Source: CBDCDJ01 sp965215355 (GTDB taxonomy: Bacteria > Deinococcota > Deinococci > Deinococcales > Trueperaceae). From it: a stretch of DNA of 64,000 bases. Shown piece by piece: positions 1-7,729 of the stretch (its first letter is position 1; every line of letters begins with the position of its first letter). The translations under genes and the position numbers were made by a program. The notes beneath the pieces are model-generated. The model saw only the letters and a list, made by a program, of their open reading frames with translations, had not been told where the DNA came from and searched no databases. The DNA is taken from positions 2,046,001 through 2,110,000 of the forward strand of contig CBDCDJ010000007.1 of NCBI GenBank assembly GCA_965215355.1. The letters are read 5' to 3'.

Positions 1-2725
1 CGCTCGCCTCGGATTCGTGGAGCGACGGCGGGTCGAAGTCGGTGCCGTAAGCCTCGCCGAAGTCGTCGTCGAAGTATTGGCGGCGCAAAAACGCGCTCAG
101 CGCGGCGATTTCGCTCTCGTCGATGTAGGGGCCTTGCAGACGCGCGGCCTTGACCATGCCGGGCTGGTAAAAAAGCATGTCGCCCATGCCGATAAGCCGT
201 TCGGCCCCCATCGAGTCGAGGATGGTGCGCGAGTCGTGGCTCGAGGACACCGCGAACGCCATCCGCGCCGGGACGTTCACTTTGATGAGCGAGGTCAGGA
301 TGTCCACCGAAGGGCGCTGCGTCGCCAGGATGAGGTGCATCCCGGTCGCCCGCGCCATCTGCGCCAGGCGCATAATCGCCGACTCGACCTCTTTCGGACT
401 CGTAATCATCAGGTCGGCCAACTCATCGATGATGATGACGATGAAGGGCATCTCGGGCATGTCCAGGTTGCGCGCTTTTTCGTTGTACTGGTCGAGATTC
501 TTCGCGCCGATTTTGCTCATCATCTTGTAGCGGCGCTCCATGTGGGCGACCGCGCCCAACAGCACGCCGGAGGCGTCGTTGGGATTGGTCACTACCGGTT
601 GCAGCATGTGTGGGATGCCGTCGAACGGGGTGAGTTCGACCATCTTCGGGTCGATCATCAAGAATCTCAGTTCGGTCGGCAAAAACTTGTACAACAGGCT
701 GCCGACGAGCGTGTTCACCGCGACCGACTTGCCCGAGCCGGTCGAGCCGGCGATGAGCAGGTGCGGCATCCGGGCCAGGTCGGCGACGACCATGTCGCCG
801 TCGATGGACTTGCCCAGGATGAGCGGCAAGCGCGCGCGGCTGCGTTTGAAGCCGCCCGCTTCCGCCGCCTCGCGAAAACGGATGAGGTCGCGGTTGGCGT
901 TGGGAACTTCCAAACCGATGACGCTCTTGCCTGGAATCGGCGCTTCGATGCGCACCGAGCCCACCGCCATCGCCAGCGCCAAGTCGTCGGAGAGGTTGGC
1001 GAAACGGCTGATTTTTTCGCCCGGCGCGGGCTCGACCTCGAAGCGGGTGACGGTCGGGCCGCGCACCGAGGCCACCACGCGCCCGGTGAGCCCGAAGTTG
1101 GCGAGGGTTTCGTCGATTTTGCGCACCCTCGCCTGCACTTCCTTCGCCAACAGCGCCGGGTCTTCGCCGTGGCGCTGGGCCGCTTCCAAAAGGTCCGTCG
1201 CCGGAAGCTGGATGGGAATGCCGCCGACGGCGGGGATGGCGGGCTGCGGCTCGTTTTCGTCGTCCAGAAGCTCCAAGGGGTCCAGAGGGTCTGTAGGAAC
1301 AGCCTCGAGCCCCATCGTCTCATCAACATCAGCGCCGGATTCGTCGGCGAAGTCTTCCCCCGCCTCTTCTCTCGGTGAGGTGTCGGCCTCGAGTTCGGCC
1401 TCGAACTCGACGTCGCCCGGAATGGGTCCCGCACGCGCCTTGAGTTCGGCGCTGTCCAGGGCTTGCTGCCAACCCGCGAGCTGCACCAGCACCTCACGGC
1501 CCTTACTGCGGAGTTCTTTGGCAAGGGTTTCGCCATAGTCGGCAAGTTCTTCCGCCGAGAACTCGGCGCGCAGGCGCGCGTGTTTGCCGACCAAACTGCG
1601 CCAGGGCTCGAGCGTGTCGGCGTAAGTTTCCAGGGCCGCGGCGTCGGCGGCGAAGTGCCGGTACAGCTCGACGCGCTTGTTGTGCTCGTCGGAAGCCTTG
1701 ACCAAGTCGCGGGGGCGCATGTCTTTGAGGGCGGCGTCGGCCAGGTCGCGCTCGCGCAGCGCGCGGCGGTGCCGCTCGGCGAGGGCGGTCAGGTCGAGGG
1801 CGAGCGTTTTGCGCACGCCGTCGAGGGCTTTGGCGGGCGGGCCGGACTCGGTAACAGGGTCGTCGAAACTGGCTTTGATGCGTTTGACGAGCGCGGAAAA
1901 GTCCGGCACGCCTTCGCCGCGCAAGTAGACCGAGAGTTCCTTGGCGCGGTCTCGAGCGAAGTCGGCGACCGCACCCTGCCAGGCGTGCAGGTCGTGGTCG
2001 ATGTCGGCAAGTTTGGCGCTTGTGGGTTTTTTGAGCTGTTTGAGCGAGACCGCCACCGACTTGCGCCACTTGCCCACCTCGGCGCTGCCGGGGTACAGGC
2101 CCTCCAAGGCTTGCAGGTCTTTGTCGAGGTCGTTCAGGTCACGCCTGGCAAGTGCGACGTCGGCCCTGAAGGCGGCCTTTTTTTTCCACTTAGCCCGCGT
2201 CGCCATAAAGCCTTTGAAGCCGCGCCGCACGCCGTCGACACTGCCTCTCGAGAGGACCCTCGTCAACCGCGTCGGCGTCCAGCCGAGCAGCAAGTCCAGC
2301 CCGAGCGTCGCGATGAACAGCGCGGGTACATAAGCGAGCAGCCCCGCCGCCCCGGCGAGGTAACCCCGCAACGCCGCGCCCCAGCGCCCGGTCACCCCCG
2401 GGTAGGCCAGCATCGCCAAACACCACAGCCCGAGCGCAAAAACGAGGTAGCCCGCCAACACCCGGGGCCAGCCCTTGGGGTTGCGCCGGAGCAGGAACAA
2501 AGCGCCCAGCACGAGGAAGGGCCAGGGCAACACGTAAGCGCCCCAGCCGACGCGCGCGGTCGCCAGAGAGCGCAAACTCCTCCCCCACTCGCCGGTCGGC
2601 ACCAGCGGGACGAGCAGGCCGAGCAGAAATATCCCTACCGCCAAAAGAACCAGTCCCAGCGCTTCTAAGTCGAAGGCCGACCCTGTCTGTGTTTTTTTCT
2701 TGCGTTTCGTCCTCGAGCGTGCCAC
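1..2725 (-). CDS. ftsK: DNA translocase FtsK (C-terminus beyond window)
   Basis: Septal DNA pump that clears and aligns chromosome termini at division. The minus-strand frame is open from a GTG at 2725 to the window edge (about 908 codons). The N-terminus has four hydrophobic segments, followed by a long charged, probably coiled-coil linker. The motor has Walker A GSTGSGKS, Walker B IIIDELADLM and the ATQRPSVD motif typical of FtsK/SpoIIIE. The GTG is preferred because a TACAGT hexamer lies 7 nt upstream (leaderless arrangement). The reading stops near FGEAYGTDFDPP, just where the DNA-reading gamma domain would begin, so that domain should lie outside the window. Other open frames over this stretch are shadows. 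Confidence 0.95.
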   Translation of the reverse strand, partial: MARSRTKRKKKTQTGSAFDLEALGLVLLAVGIFLLGLLVPLVPTGEWGRSLRSLATARVGWGAYVLPWPFLVLGALFLLRRNPKGWPRVLAGYLVFALGLWCLAMLAYPGVTGRWGAALRGYLAGAAGLLAYVPALFIATLGLDLLLGWTPTRLTRVLSRGSVDGVRRGFKGFMATRAKWKKKAAFRADVALARRDLNDLDKDLQALEGLYPGSAEVGKWRKSVAVSLKQLKKPTSAKLADIDHDLHAWQGAVADFARDRAKELSVYLRGEGVPDFSALVKRIKASFDDPVTESGPPAKALDGVRKTLALDLTALAERHRRALRERDLADAALKDMRPRDLVKASDEHNKRVELYRHFAADAAALETYADTLEPWRSLVGKHARLRAEFSAEELADYGETLAKELRSKGREVLVQLAGWQQALDSAELKARAGPIPGDVEFEAELEADTSPREEAGEDFADESGADVDETMGLEAVPTDPLDPLELLDDENEPQPAIPAVGGIPIQLPATDLLEAAQRHGEDPALLAKEVQARVRKIDETLANFGLTGRVVASVRGPTVTRFEVEPAPGEKISRFANLSDDLALAMAVGSVRIEAPIPGKSVIGLEVPNANRDLIRFREAAEAGGFKRSRARLPLILGKSIDGDMVVADLARMPHLLIAGSTGSGKSVAVNTLVGSLLYKFLPTELRFLMIDPKMVELTPFDGIPHMLQPVVTNPNDASGVLLGAVAHMERRYKMMSKIGAKNLDQYNEKARNLDMPEMPFIVIIIDELADLMITSPKEVESAIMRLAQMARATGMHLILATQRPSVDILTSLIKVNVPARMAFAVSSSHDSRTILDSMGAERLIGMGDMLFYQPGMVKAARLQGPYIDESEIAALSAFLRRQYFDDDFGEAYGTDFDPPSLHESEAS

Positions 2726-2732
2726 GTGGCCT

Positions 2733-2738
2733 ACTGTA
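2733..2738 (-). promoter_or_regulatory. -10 hexamer of leaderless ftsK
   Basis: TACAGT on the minus strand, 7 nt before the GTG at 2725. There is no Shine-Dalgarno sequence. This spacing would start the transcript at or next to the start codon. Confidence 0.55.
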
Positions 2739-3020
2739 CCGCGCGGCGCGCTCCGCCCGCTAGCGAGGAGAAACAGTTCGCACCGACGCTAGTGCGGCAG
2801 AGAAGCCTTCATCCAGTTGCGAATGTGGCTGCACGGCTTGGTTGCCGGTGCTGCACCAGAGCCGCCTTCAAAAGGTTGCGGAGGGGTAAAAGACTTCGAA
2901 ATCAACGCGCTAGGCTGTCGTTCCCACGCGCTGTTCGAGAAACACGGCCCACCTCGGCGTGACCTCTACAACTTAAAGTCGTTCCGCAACCTTCTTACTT
3001 CTTGTGAGGGTCAACCCAAC
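2739..3020. other. Intergenic, no gene seen
   Basis: About 280 bases between ftsK and the AI-2E-type permease. I see no convincing coding frame or RNA. The only structure is a loose inverted repeat, AAGGTTGCGGA near 2872-2882 with its complement near 2984-2994, which is too weak to interpret. Confidence 0.4.
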
Positions 3021-4247
3021 CTAATCCCCTTCGGAGCGCGCCAACAGCGGCGTGTCGAGCGCTTCTTCGGTCGGCGGCGCGGCCGGAACCTCGTGGTAAG
3101 CGGGCCGCCGGTACAGGTACTCCTCCAGCACCAGTTTGACGAGCGCGACCGTCGGCACGGCCAAGAGCGCGCCCAGAAAGCCGAACAGCCCCGCGCCCGC
3201 CAAAATCGCCAGCAACACCGTGACCGGGTGCAGGTCGGTGCTTTTCGACAAGATGTAGGGGGCCAAGAAGTGGCCCTCGAGCTGGTTCGCCACCACGAAC
3301 ACGACGACGGCCAGCAGCGCGGTGAGCGGGCTTACCGTAAAGCCCAAGAGCACCGCCGGAATCACGCCGATAATCGGCCCTAAGTACGGCACGATGTTGA
3401 AGAGCGCCGCCAAGAAGCTGATGGCCGGGGCCAGCGGTACCCGGATAAGGCTGAGGCCGATGAAAATGAAAACGCCCAAGACGGACGTGATGAGCAGTTG
3501 CCCGCGCAGGTAGCCGCCCACCGCCGAGTCCGCTTTGGTGATGAGGTCGGCGTAGAGGGGCCGCCACCGCACCGGCACCGCGCGGCGAAAGTTCGCGGTG
3601 AACTTGGGAAAGTCGTAAAGAAAGTAAGCGCTCGCCAACAAAATTAAAAACACTTGCAGCGTGGTCGAGACAATCGTGGTGCCGCCGGTCAGCAGCAAGC
3701 TCGGACCGTCCCGCACCAGCCTTTCCAGCAACACCGTGATGCTCGCGGCGGTGTTGGCGACGAACAGGGCGAACTGCTCTTGAAGCTGCACGCTGATGGC
3801 CTCGCTCGAGCCGCCCAAACCCAGCCGGTCGGACAGCGCGGCGGGCAAGCGCTCGAGCTGCCGCGTCGCCCAACCGGACACGCTGCCGGTCAAGTCGCCG
3901 ATGTTGGTCAGCGCGGTCGGGATGAGGTTGATAAAGCGCCCGAGTTCGGTCACCACCTGCGTGATGAGCACCGAGCCCAGCACGATGACGAACAGCAGCA
4001 ACACGTAGATGATGACGACCGCCAGCGCCCGCCGAATCCGCAGGCGTCCCAGCAGCAGCACCAGCGGGTTGAGGATGTAAGCGATGACGAAACCGATGAT
4101 GGCAACCTGCAGCGCAAAGGCGTAGCCCGACTGGTAACGCACCAGCAACCACAGCACGAACGCGGCGAGCGCGAGGTAGGTCATGGCCCGCACCCAAGGG
4201 CTGCGCCAGACGACTTCAAAAGCAGTAGGCCCGTCGGGGGTGGGCAC
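3021..4247 (-). CDS. AI-2E family (PerM/TqsA-like) membrane permease
   Basis: A 408-residue polytopic inner-membrane protein of the AI-2 exporter superfamily, whose members export autoinducer-2 or act as Na+/H+ antiporters or general permeases. About eight hydrophobic segments are visible: paired N-terminal helices, a hydrophilic middle containing the LLLTGGTTIVSTTLQVFLIL segment, then the conserved block IVPYLGPIIGVIPAVLLGF and VANQLEGHFLAPYILSKS, diagnostic for the family. The start chosen is the GTG at 4247, one base after the TGA of the upstream peptidase-like gene (TGACGTG), so the two are probably translationally coupled. Longer in-frame starts would overlap that gene. The substrate cannot be told. 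Confidence 0.9.
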   Translation of the reverse strand: MPTPDGPTAFEVVWRSPWVRAMTYLALAAFVLWLLVRYQSGYAFALQVAIIGFVIAYILNPLVLLLGRLRIRRALAVVIIYVLLLFVIVLGSVLITQVVTELGRFINLIPTALTNIGDLTGSVSGWATRQLERLPAALSDRLGLGGSSEAISVQLQEQFALFVANTAASITVLLERLVRDGPSLLLTGGTTIVSTTLQVFLILLASAYFLYDFPKFTANFRRAVPVRWRPLYADLITKADSAVGGYLRGQLLITSVLGVFIFIGLSLIRVPLAPAISFLAALFNIVPYLGPIIGVIPAVLLGFTVSPLTALLAVVVFVVANQLEGHFLAPYILSKSTDLHPVTVLLAILAGAGLFGFLGALLAVPTVALVKLVLEEYLYRRPAYHEVPAAPPTEEALDTPLLARSEGD

Positions 4248-4248
4248 G

Positions 4249-4974
4249 TCAGGGACCTGTAAAGAGCGCGGCGGCCTCGCTGCGGAGCGTCGCTTCGTCC
4301 AGGTTTTGACCCATAAAAGTACCGTCGGGTCGCCACACTTCGAAATGCAGCCGCGCGCCGCGCAGGGTGCCGGCCACGCCGTCGTCGGTGCCCGAGTTGC
4401 CCACAAAACCGACGACCTGGCCGCGGTACACGGGCTCGTCGACCGCTACGCCCTCAGCCAAACCCGAGAGGTGCCCGTAGCGCAAACTCAGGTTGTCGTC
4501 AGTCCTGAGCCACACCTGCCGACCCCGCAGCAAGTTGAGCTGTTCTTCGCCCGCACCGTTGGCGTACACCTCGCTCAGGAGCGTCTGCCAAGCCGCAGCA
4601 CCGAGTTCGCTGTAGTCGACGTCGGCCCGCGTCACCACGCCGTCCGCCGCGGCGACGACCGGCGTTCCGTAAACGATGGGGATGCCCGCATCTTCGCCGT
4701 AAAAGTCGAACCCCTGGTTGACGCCGCGGCGGTAAACGCGCGGCGCACCCGGCAAATAGGCGGGGTTCTGCGGGACGGACGCACCCGGCACCGGAAACCA
4801 TAAACCCGCGGGCGCGGCGGTCTCGGGTTCCGGCCCGGTCACGGACTCGTTCGGGGTCCGTAGAGCGCGGTTGAGGCGCTCGGCGCGGGTCAGCGCGACG
4901 GTCACGACAAGGCTGTAGAGCACGAACAACAGCAGCACGTACCAGCCTGGTTTTACGCTGCGCAAGCGCCTCAT
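4249..4974 (-). CDS. Membrane-anchored LytM/M23-like protein, probably inactive
   Basis: A 241-residue protein with one N-terminal signal-anchor helix (about residues 11-29) and a periplasmic LytM domain. M23 enzymes use HxxxD, a middle His and HxH. Here the first zinc ligand is Asn (N86 with D90, in VNQGFDF), the middle His is present (H168 in YGHLS), and the HxH pair reads RLH (R208, H210). With two of five catalytic positions lost, it more likely acts as an amidase activator or scaffold, like EnvC/NlpD, than as an endopeptidase. That role is inferred. The ATG at 4974 overlaps the TGA of a short leaderless ORF (ATGA), and the AI-2E-type gene follows at once. Confidence 0.8.
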   Translation of the reverse strand: MRRLRSVKPGWYVLLLFVLYSLVVTVALTRAERLNRALRTPNESVTGPEPETAAPAGLWFPVPGASVPQNPAYLPGAPRVYRRGVNQGFDFYGEDAGIPIVYGTPVVAAADGVVTRADVDYSELGAAAWQTLLSEVYANGAGEEQLNLLRGRQVWLRTDDNLSLRYGHLSGLAEGVAVDEPVYRGQVVGFVGNSGTDDGVAGTLRGARLHFEVWRPDGTFMGQNLDEATLRSEAAALFTGP

Positions 4975-5021
4975 ACGCTCGCCCGAATTCTGCAGCAACG
5001 AACTTTGCAACAAAGGGTCAC
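4971..5021 (-). CDS. Leaderless 16-codon Cys-rich leader ORF upstream of the M23-like gene
   Basis: GTG at 5021 lies 6 nt after TAAACT (5028-5033). The frame encodes MTLCCKVRCCRIRASV and ends in a TGA that overlaps the ATG of the LytM-like gene as ATGA. The LytM gene has only a weak Shine-Dalgarno sequence, so ribosomes that initiate on this mini-ORF could reinitiate on it. The peptide has four cysteines in two CC pairs and may or may not have a function of its own. Transcription and translation are inferred from spacing only. Confidence 0.4.
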   Translation of the reverse strand: MTLCCKVRCCRIRASV

Positions 5022-5027
5022 AAAAAA

Positions 5028-5033
5028 AGTTTA
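5028..5033 (-). promoter_or_regulatory. -10 hexamer of the leaderless leader ORF before the M23-like gene
   Basis: TAAACT on the minus strand, 6 nt (a run of T) before the GTG at 5021. Confidence 0.5.
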
Positions 5034-5059
5034 GCACGCTGCCCACGAGGCCGGTTTAC

Positions 5060-5086
5060 AAAAAAAGCCGAGGCGACCGCCTCGGC
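5060..5086 (-). terminator. Rho-independent terminator of rpmB
   Basis: Perfect 9-bp stem GCCGAGGCG/CGCCTCGGC closed by a two-base loop and followed on the minus strand by seven T residues. It sits between rpmB and the LytM leader region. Confidence 0.85.
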
Positions 5087-5133
5087 TCCCGCTGCCTGCT
5101 TTGGCTCAGGCTGCGGGGTTTGAGTTTCAGGGT

Positions 5134-5361
5134 TTAGGCCGTGAGTGTTTTGCCCTCACGAATACACGAGGTGCAAACGCGCATCGCTTGGGCGTTGCCC
5201 TCGCGCCACACTTTGACCTTCTGCAGGTTGGGGTACTTCCAGGTTTTGGTGATGCCAGTCGTTTTACGCCCGACGCCGCCCTTGCTTTTCGCCTTGCCCG
5301 ACTGCACGAGTTGGTTGCGGACGATGGGGCCTTTGCCGCAAATCGAACACACTTTCGCCAT
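5134..5361 (-). CDS. rpmB: Large ribosomal subunit protein bL28
   Basis: A 75-residue bL28 of the large ribosomal subunit. It begins MAKVCSICGKGP, with a first CxxC and a second near the C-terminus (VCTSCIREGK), so this is the zinc-binding C+ form. The basic centre with the TWKYPNLQKV stretch is typical. The ATG at 5361 is set by GAGGTG six bases upstream; an earlier in-frame GTG lies inside that Shine-Dalgarno sequence. The gene is monocistronic and followed by a strong terminator. Confidence 0.95.
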   Translation of the reverse strand: MAKVCSICGKGPIVRNQLVQSGKAKSKGGVGRKTTGITKTWKYPNLQKVKVWREGNAQAMRVCTSCIREGKTLTA

Positions 5362-5504
5362 TTTAATCACCTCTGAGGGGGTCTGTCGCTAGAACCCGTA
5401 AAGTCAACCTTGTAAGTCTAGCACACCAGGCTCGAGGAGGCCAAGGCCGGAAAACGTCGAAAAAATTAGTGCATGGTTGAAGGACGGCAAGGTTTGGCTG
5501 AAAG

Positions 5505-5918
5505 CTACTTTTCAGCAGGGTCCAAGGTTGCGTGGGCTCGCAAGTCCTCAAGCGAAACCACCCGCAGCGCCGAAGCGTGGGTGGCGGCGAGCACGACGGG
5601 CGGCGCGACGTTGGCGGCAAGCGCCTCTTGCCAGCGCTCGGCGCAAAGACACCAGCGGTCGCCCGGCCTGAGCCCCGGAAAGTCGAACTCCGGGCGCGGG
5701 GTGACGAGGTCGTTGCCCTGCGCGCGGCTGAACTGCAAAAACTCTTCAGTCACGCGGGCGCAAACGACGTGGACACCGTGGTCCTCCGGCCCCGTTTCGC
5801 AGGCGCCGGTACGGTAAAAGCCCGTCACAGGGTCTTTGGAGCAGGGCTCGAGGACACTGCCGAGGACGTTTTTTGCCGTCCTCTCCCGACTCCGTTCAGA
5901 CACAAGACCGTCAGCCAT
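5505..5918 (-). CDS. DUF2237 family protein
   Basis: A 137-residue soluble protein that matches the DUF2237 family almost end to end. The hallmark blocks are NVLGSVLEPCSKDPVTGFYR, TGPEDHGVHVVCA, TEEFLQFSRAQGNDL, FPGLRPGDRWCLCAERW and APPVVLAATH. The family is widespread and conserved, with invariant Cys, His and Asp residues suggesting metal binding or catalysis, but no function is established. The start is supported by TAGAAT 6 nt upstream. It stands alone between rpmB and a plus-strand gene. Confidence 0.9.
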   Translation of the reverse strand: MADGLVSERSRERTAKNVLGSVLEPCSKDPVTGFYRTGACETGPEDHGVHVVCARVTEEFLQFSRAQGNDLVTPRPEFDFPGLRPGDRWCLCAERWQEALAANVAPPVVLAATHASALRVVSLEDLRAHATLDPAEK

Positions 5919-5924
5919 AAAACT

Positions 5925-5930
5925 ATTCTA
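5925..5930 (-). promoter_or_regulatory. -10 hexamer of the leaderless DUF2237 gene
   Basis: TAGAAT on the minus strand, 6 nt before the ATG at 5918. Confidence 0.55.
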
Positions 5931-6066
5931 AGGCCGCGGTCGAAGCGCAAGTTGGCCCGAGTCCACACTTGACCGTGGGCAGCGCGTAGCGTAAGGTGCC
6001 TGGCCCGCTCGGCAACACGCGAGAAACGCGCTCAGGCTTCCGCACGAGTTCTCAGGTCGAAGGGCG

Positions 6067-6072
6067 TAGAAT
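6067..6072 (+). promoter_or_regulatory. -10 hexamer of the leaderless XRE-like gene
   Basis: TAGAAT, 6 nt before the GTG at 6079. There is no Shine-Dalgarno sequence in the gap. Confidence 0.55.
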
Positions 6073-6078
6073 GACCGG

Positions 6079-6336
6079 GTGAAAGACACCAACGAAACCA
6101 TCAGGAACGCCATCCAAACCGCGCTCGCCTCACAGGGCAAAACCGCTCAGGAGCTGGCCCGAGACTTGGGGGTCGAGGGCACCCGCATCGACCGTCTTCA
6201 GTCGGGCTTGGAAGGTGGGGTGCCGGAGCTGCTCCTGAACGTCCTGGACGCACTCGGCCTCGAGCTGCAGGTGAAACCCAAGGACCACAAAGAGCAAACC
6301 CTGTCGGCCATGCTCCAGGACAACGCCCGCAGCTGA
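6079..6336 (+). CDS. Small XRE-type helix-turn-helix protein
   Basis: An 85-residue protein that is almost entirely one lambda-repressor-like HTH. The core TAQELARDLGVEGTRIDRLQ is followed by GLEGGVPELLLNVLDALGLE, the usual helix 4/5 pattern of Cro/CI and HipB-type antitoxins. There is no effector domain and no adjacent toxin gene. It is probably a small transcription factor or orphan antitoxin. The GTG start is chosen from the TAGAAT spacing. Confidence 0.7.
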   Translation: MKDTNETIRNAIQTALASQGKTAQELARDLGVEGTRIDRLQSGLEGGVPELLLNVLDALGLELQVKPKDHKEQTLSAMLQDNARS

Positions 6337-6477
6337 ACTCGTAACCAGTCGTTTTGACTTCGCACGTCAAAAGCAGAATTGTCCGTGTTCGCAAACCATT
6401 CTTGATGAGGCCAGTCTTTTTCTCGAGGCCGGCTACCCCAGGGTTTCCGAACAAAGCCCGGACGGAGGCCAATCTGC

Positions 6478-6483
6478 TACACT
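6478..6483 (+). promoter_or_regulatory. -10 hexamer of leaderless ppgK
   Basis: TACACT, 7 nt before the ATG at 6491. Confidence 0.55.
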
Positions 6484-6490
6484 TCAACCT

Positions 6491-7249
6491 ATGGCACGCA
6501 AAAAAACCTCTCCCCTCCTCGGCATCGACATCGGCGGTTCGGGCATCAAGGGCGCGCTCGTCGACCCCAAAAAGGGCGAATTGCTGACCGACCGCCACCG
6601 CATCCCCACGCCGCAGCCCGCCACGCCGGAAGCTGTCGCTGAAGTCGTCAACGAAGTGGTCAAGCACTTCGACTACGCGGGCGACGTCGGCTGCACCTTT
6701 CCGGCGGTGGTGCGGCGCGGCGTCGTCTACAGCGCCGCCAACGTCGACAAAAGCTGGATAGGCACCGACGCGGACGCCCTGTTTGAAAAAACGACCGGCC
6801 AAAAAGTTCACGTTCTCAACGACGCGGACGCCGCGGGCGTGGCCGAGATGGCCTTCGGCGCGGGCAAGGGCCAAGAGGGCGTGGTGTTCATGTTGACCTT
6901 CGGCACCGGCATCGGCACGGCGCTCTTTAACGACGGCGTGCTCGTGCCCAACACCGAGTTGGGCCACTTGGAACTCGGCGGCAAAGAGGTCGAGCCGCGC
7001 ACCTCGGCGAAGGCTCGAGAAGACAAAAACCTGAGCTGGAAGAAGTGGTCGAAGCGGGTGACCAAGTACCTCAACTATCTGGAATTTTTGTTCTCCCCCG
7101 ACCTGTTCATCATCGGCGGCGGCGTGAGCAAAAAGAGCGACCAGTTTTTCCCCTACTTAGACACCAAAACGCCGGTCGTGGCCGCTACTTTGCTCAACGA
7201 GGCGGGTATGGTGGGGGCGGCCGTGGAGGTGAAGCGGTTGGGCGGCTGA
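6491..7249 (+). CDS. ppgK: Polyphosphate glucokinase (ROK family)
   Basis: Phosphorylates glucose to glucose 6-phosphate using polyphosphate and, in many members, ATP. The 252-residue length fits PpgK. Motifs: phosphate-binding GIDIGGSGIKGALVD at the N-terminus, catalytic Asp in NDADAAG, a second phosphate loop TFGTGIGTALF, and ELGHLELGGKE. The typical ROK zinc-binding CxCGxxGC is absent, as in PpgK-type enzymes. The C-terminal IIGGGVSKKSDQFFPYL is also typical. The start follows from the leaderless TACACT element. Unrelated genes flank it. Confidence 0.92.
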   Translation: MARKKTSPLLGIDIGGSGIKGALVDPKKGELLTDRHRIPTPQPATPEAVAEVVNEVVKHFDYAGDVGCTFPAVVRRGVVYSAANVDKSWIGTDADALFEKTTGQKVHVLNDADAAGVAEMAFGAGKGQEGVVFMLTFGTGIGTALFNDGVLVPNTELGHLELGGKEVEPRTSAKAREDKNLSWKKWSKRVTKYLNYLEFLFSPDLFIIGGGVSKKSDQFFPYLDTKTPVVAATLLNEAGMVGAAVEVKRLGG

Positions 7250-7278
7250 GGCAAGTCGTTGGGGCTCGAAAGGAAACC

Positions 7279-7581
7279 GTGTTAAGTTCCAAACACTATA
7301 AGGAGATAGAAAACCGATTTGGAATCATACTTGACAACCTAATGCACGAATTACCCGCTGATTTAAATTCAAGCGTCCAGCATTACATCAATCACGCGGA
7401 GTTAGAAATAGCTTACGAGCTTTTTGGTCTGTATCTGCTGGAGGAAAAACTGACATTGAGTCACAGCTTGGTTAAAAAGATAGAACAAGTCGGCACAGAG
7501 TTGGATTTTGAGAATAAAGCGAGTGTATATGACCCTACTTTTTGGCAAAGATTTTCTCATTTCTTAAACTGCAGGTTATGA
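7279..7581 (+). CDS. MafI-like immunity protein (orphan)
   Basis: A 100-residue, mostly helical acidic protein. The middle INHAELEIAYELFGLYLLEE, then an L-S/K helix, resembles MafI-family immunity proteins, which neutralise polymorphic MafB-type toxins; the match is by pattern only. GTG at 7279 follows an AAAGGAA Shine-Dalgarno sequence. Base composition from about 7280 to 7700 is much richer in A+T than the neighbours, suggesting recent acquisition. No toxin gene lies nearby, so if the family is right this is an orphan. An alternative is a small hypothetical protein. Confidence 0.55.
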   Translation: MLSSKHYKEIENRFGIILDNLMHELPADLNSSVQHYINHAELEIAYELFGLYLLEEKLTLSHSLVKKIEQVGTELDFENKASVYDPTFWQRFSHFLNCRL

Positions 7582-7729
7582 AGTATATTTATGCCGTCTG
7601 TACTGTTACGCTGTCCAAAATGCAACACAACTTTCACTTCGTGCCACATAGAACAAACTTATCCACCGGCCTTAATCTATGCTCGACTCAAAGGGCTCGG
7701 CCTTGCGCTGAGCGGAACGGGGCAAACCA
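7582..7729. other. AT-rich spacer, possible gene remnant
   Basis: An ATG-initiated frame of about 52 codons near 7592-7750 contains LLRCPKCNTTFTSC, a zinc-ribbon-like piece. It lacks a ribosome-binding site and overlaps the next gene, so I do not call it a gene. The stretch is probably debris of the same transferred segment as the MafI-like gene. Confidence 0.25.

Noticed and set aside
17..1378. Long plus-strand open frame opposite ftsK
   Set aside because: Composition (His, Arg, Asp-rich) is typical of antisense to GC-rich coding sequence, and the minus strand encodes clear FtsK motifs.
2872..2994. Inverted AAGGTTGCGGA pair as a miniature transposon
   Set aside because: Only 11 bp match, with no target duplication or second copy in the window.
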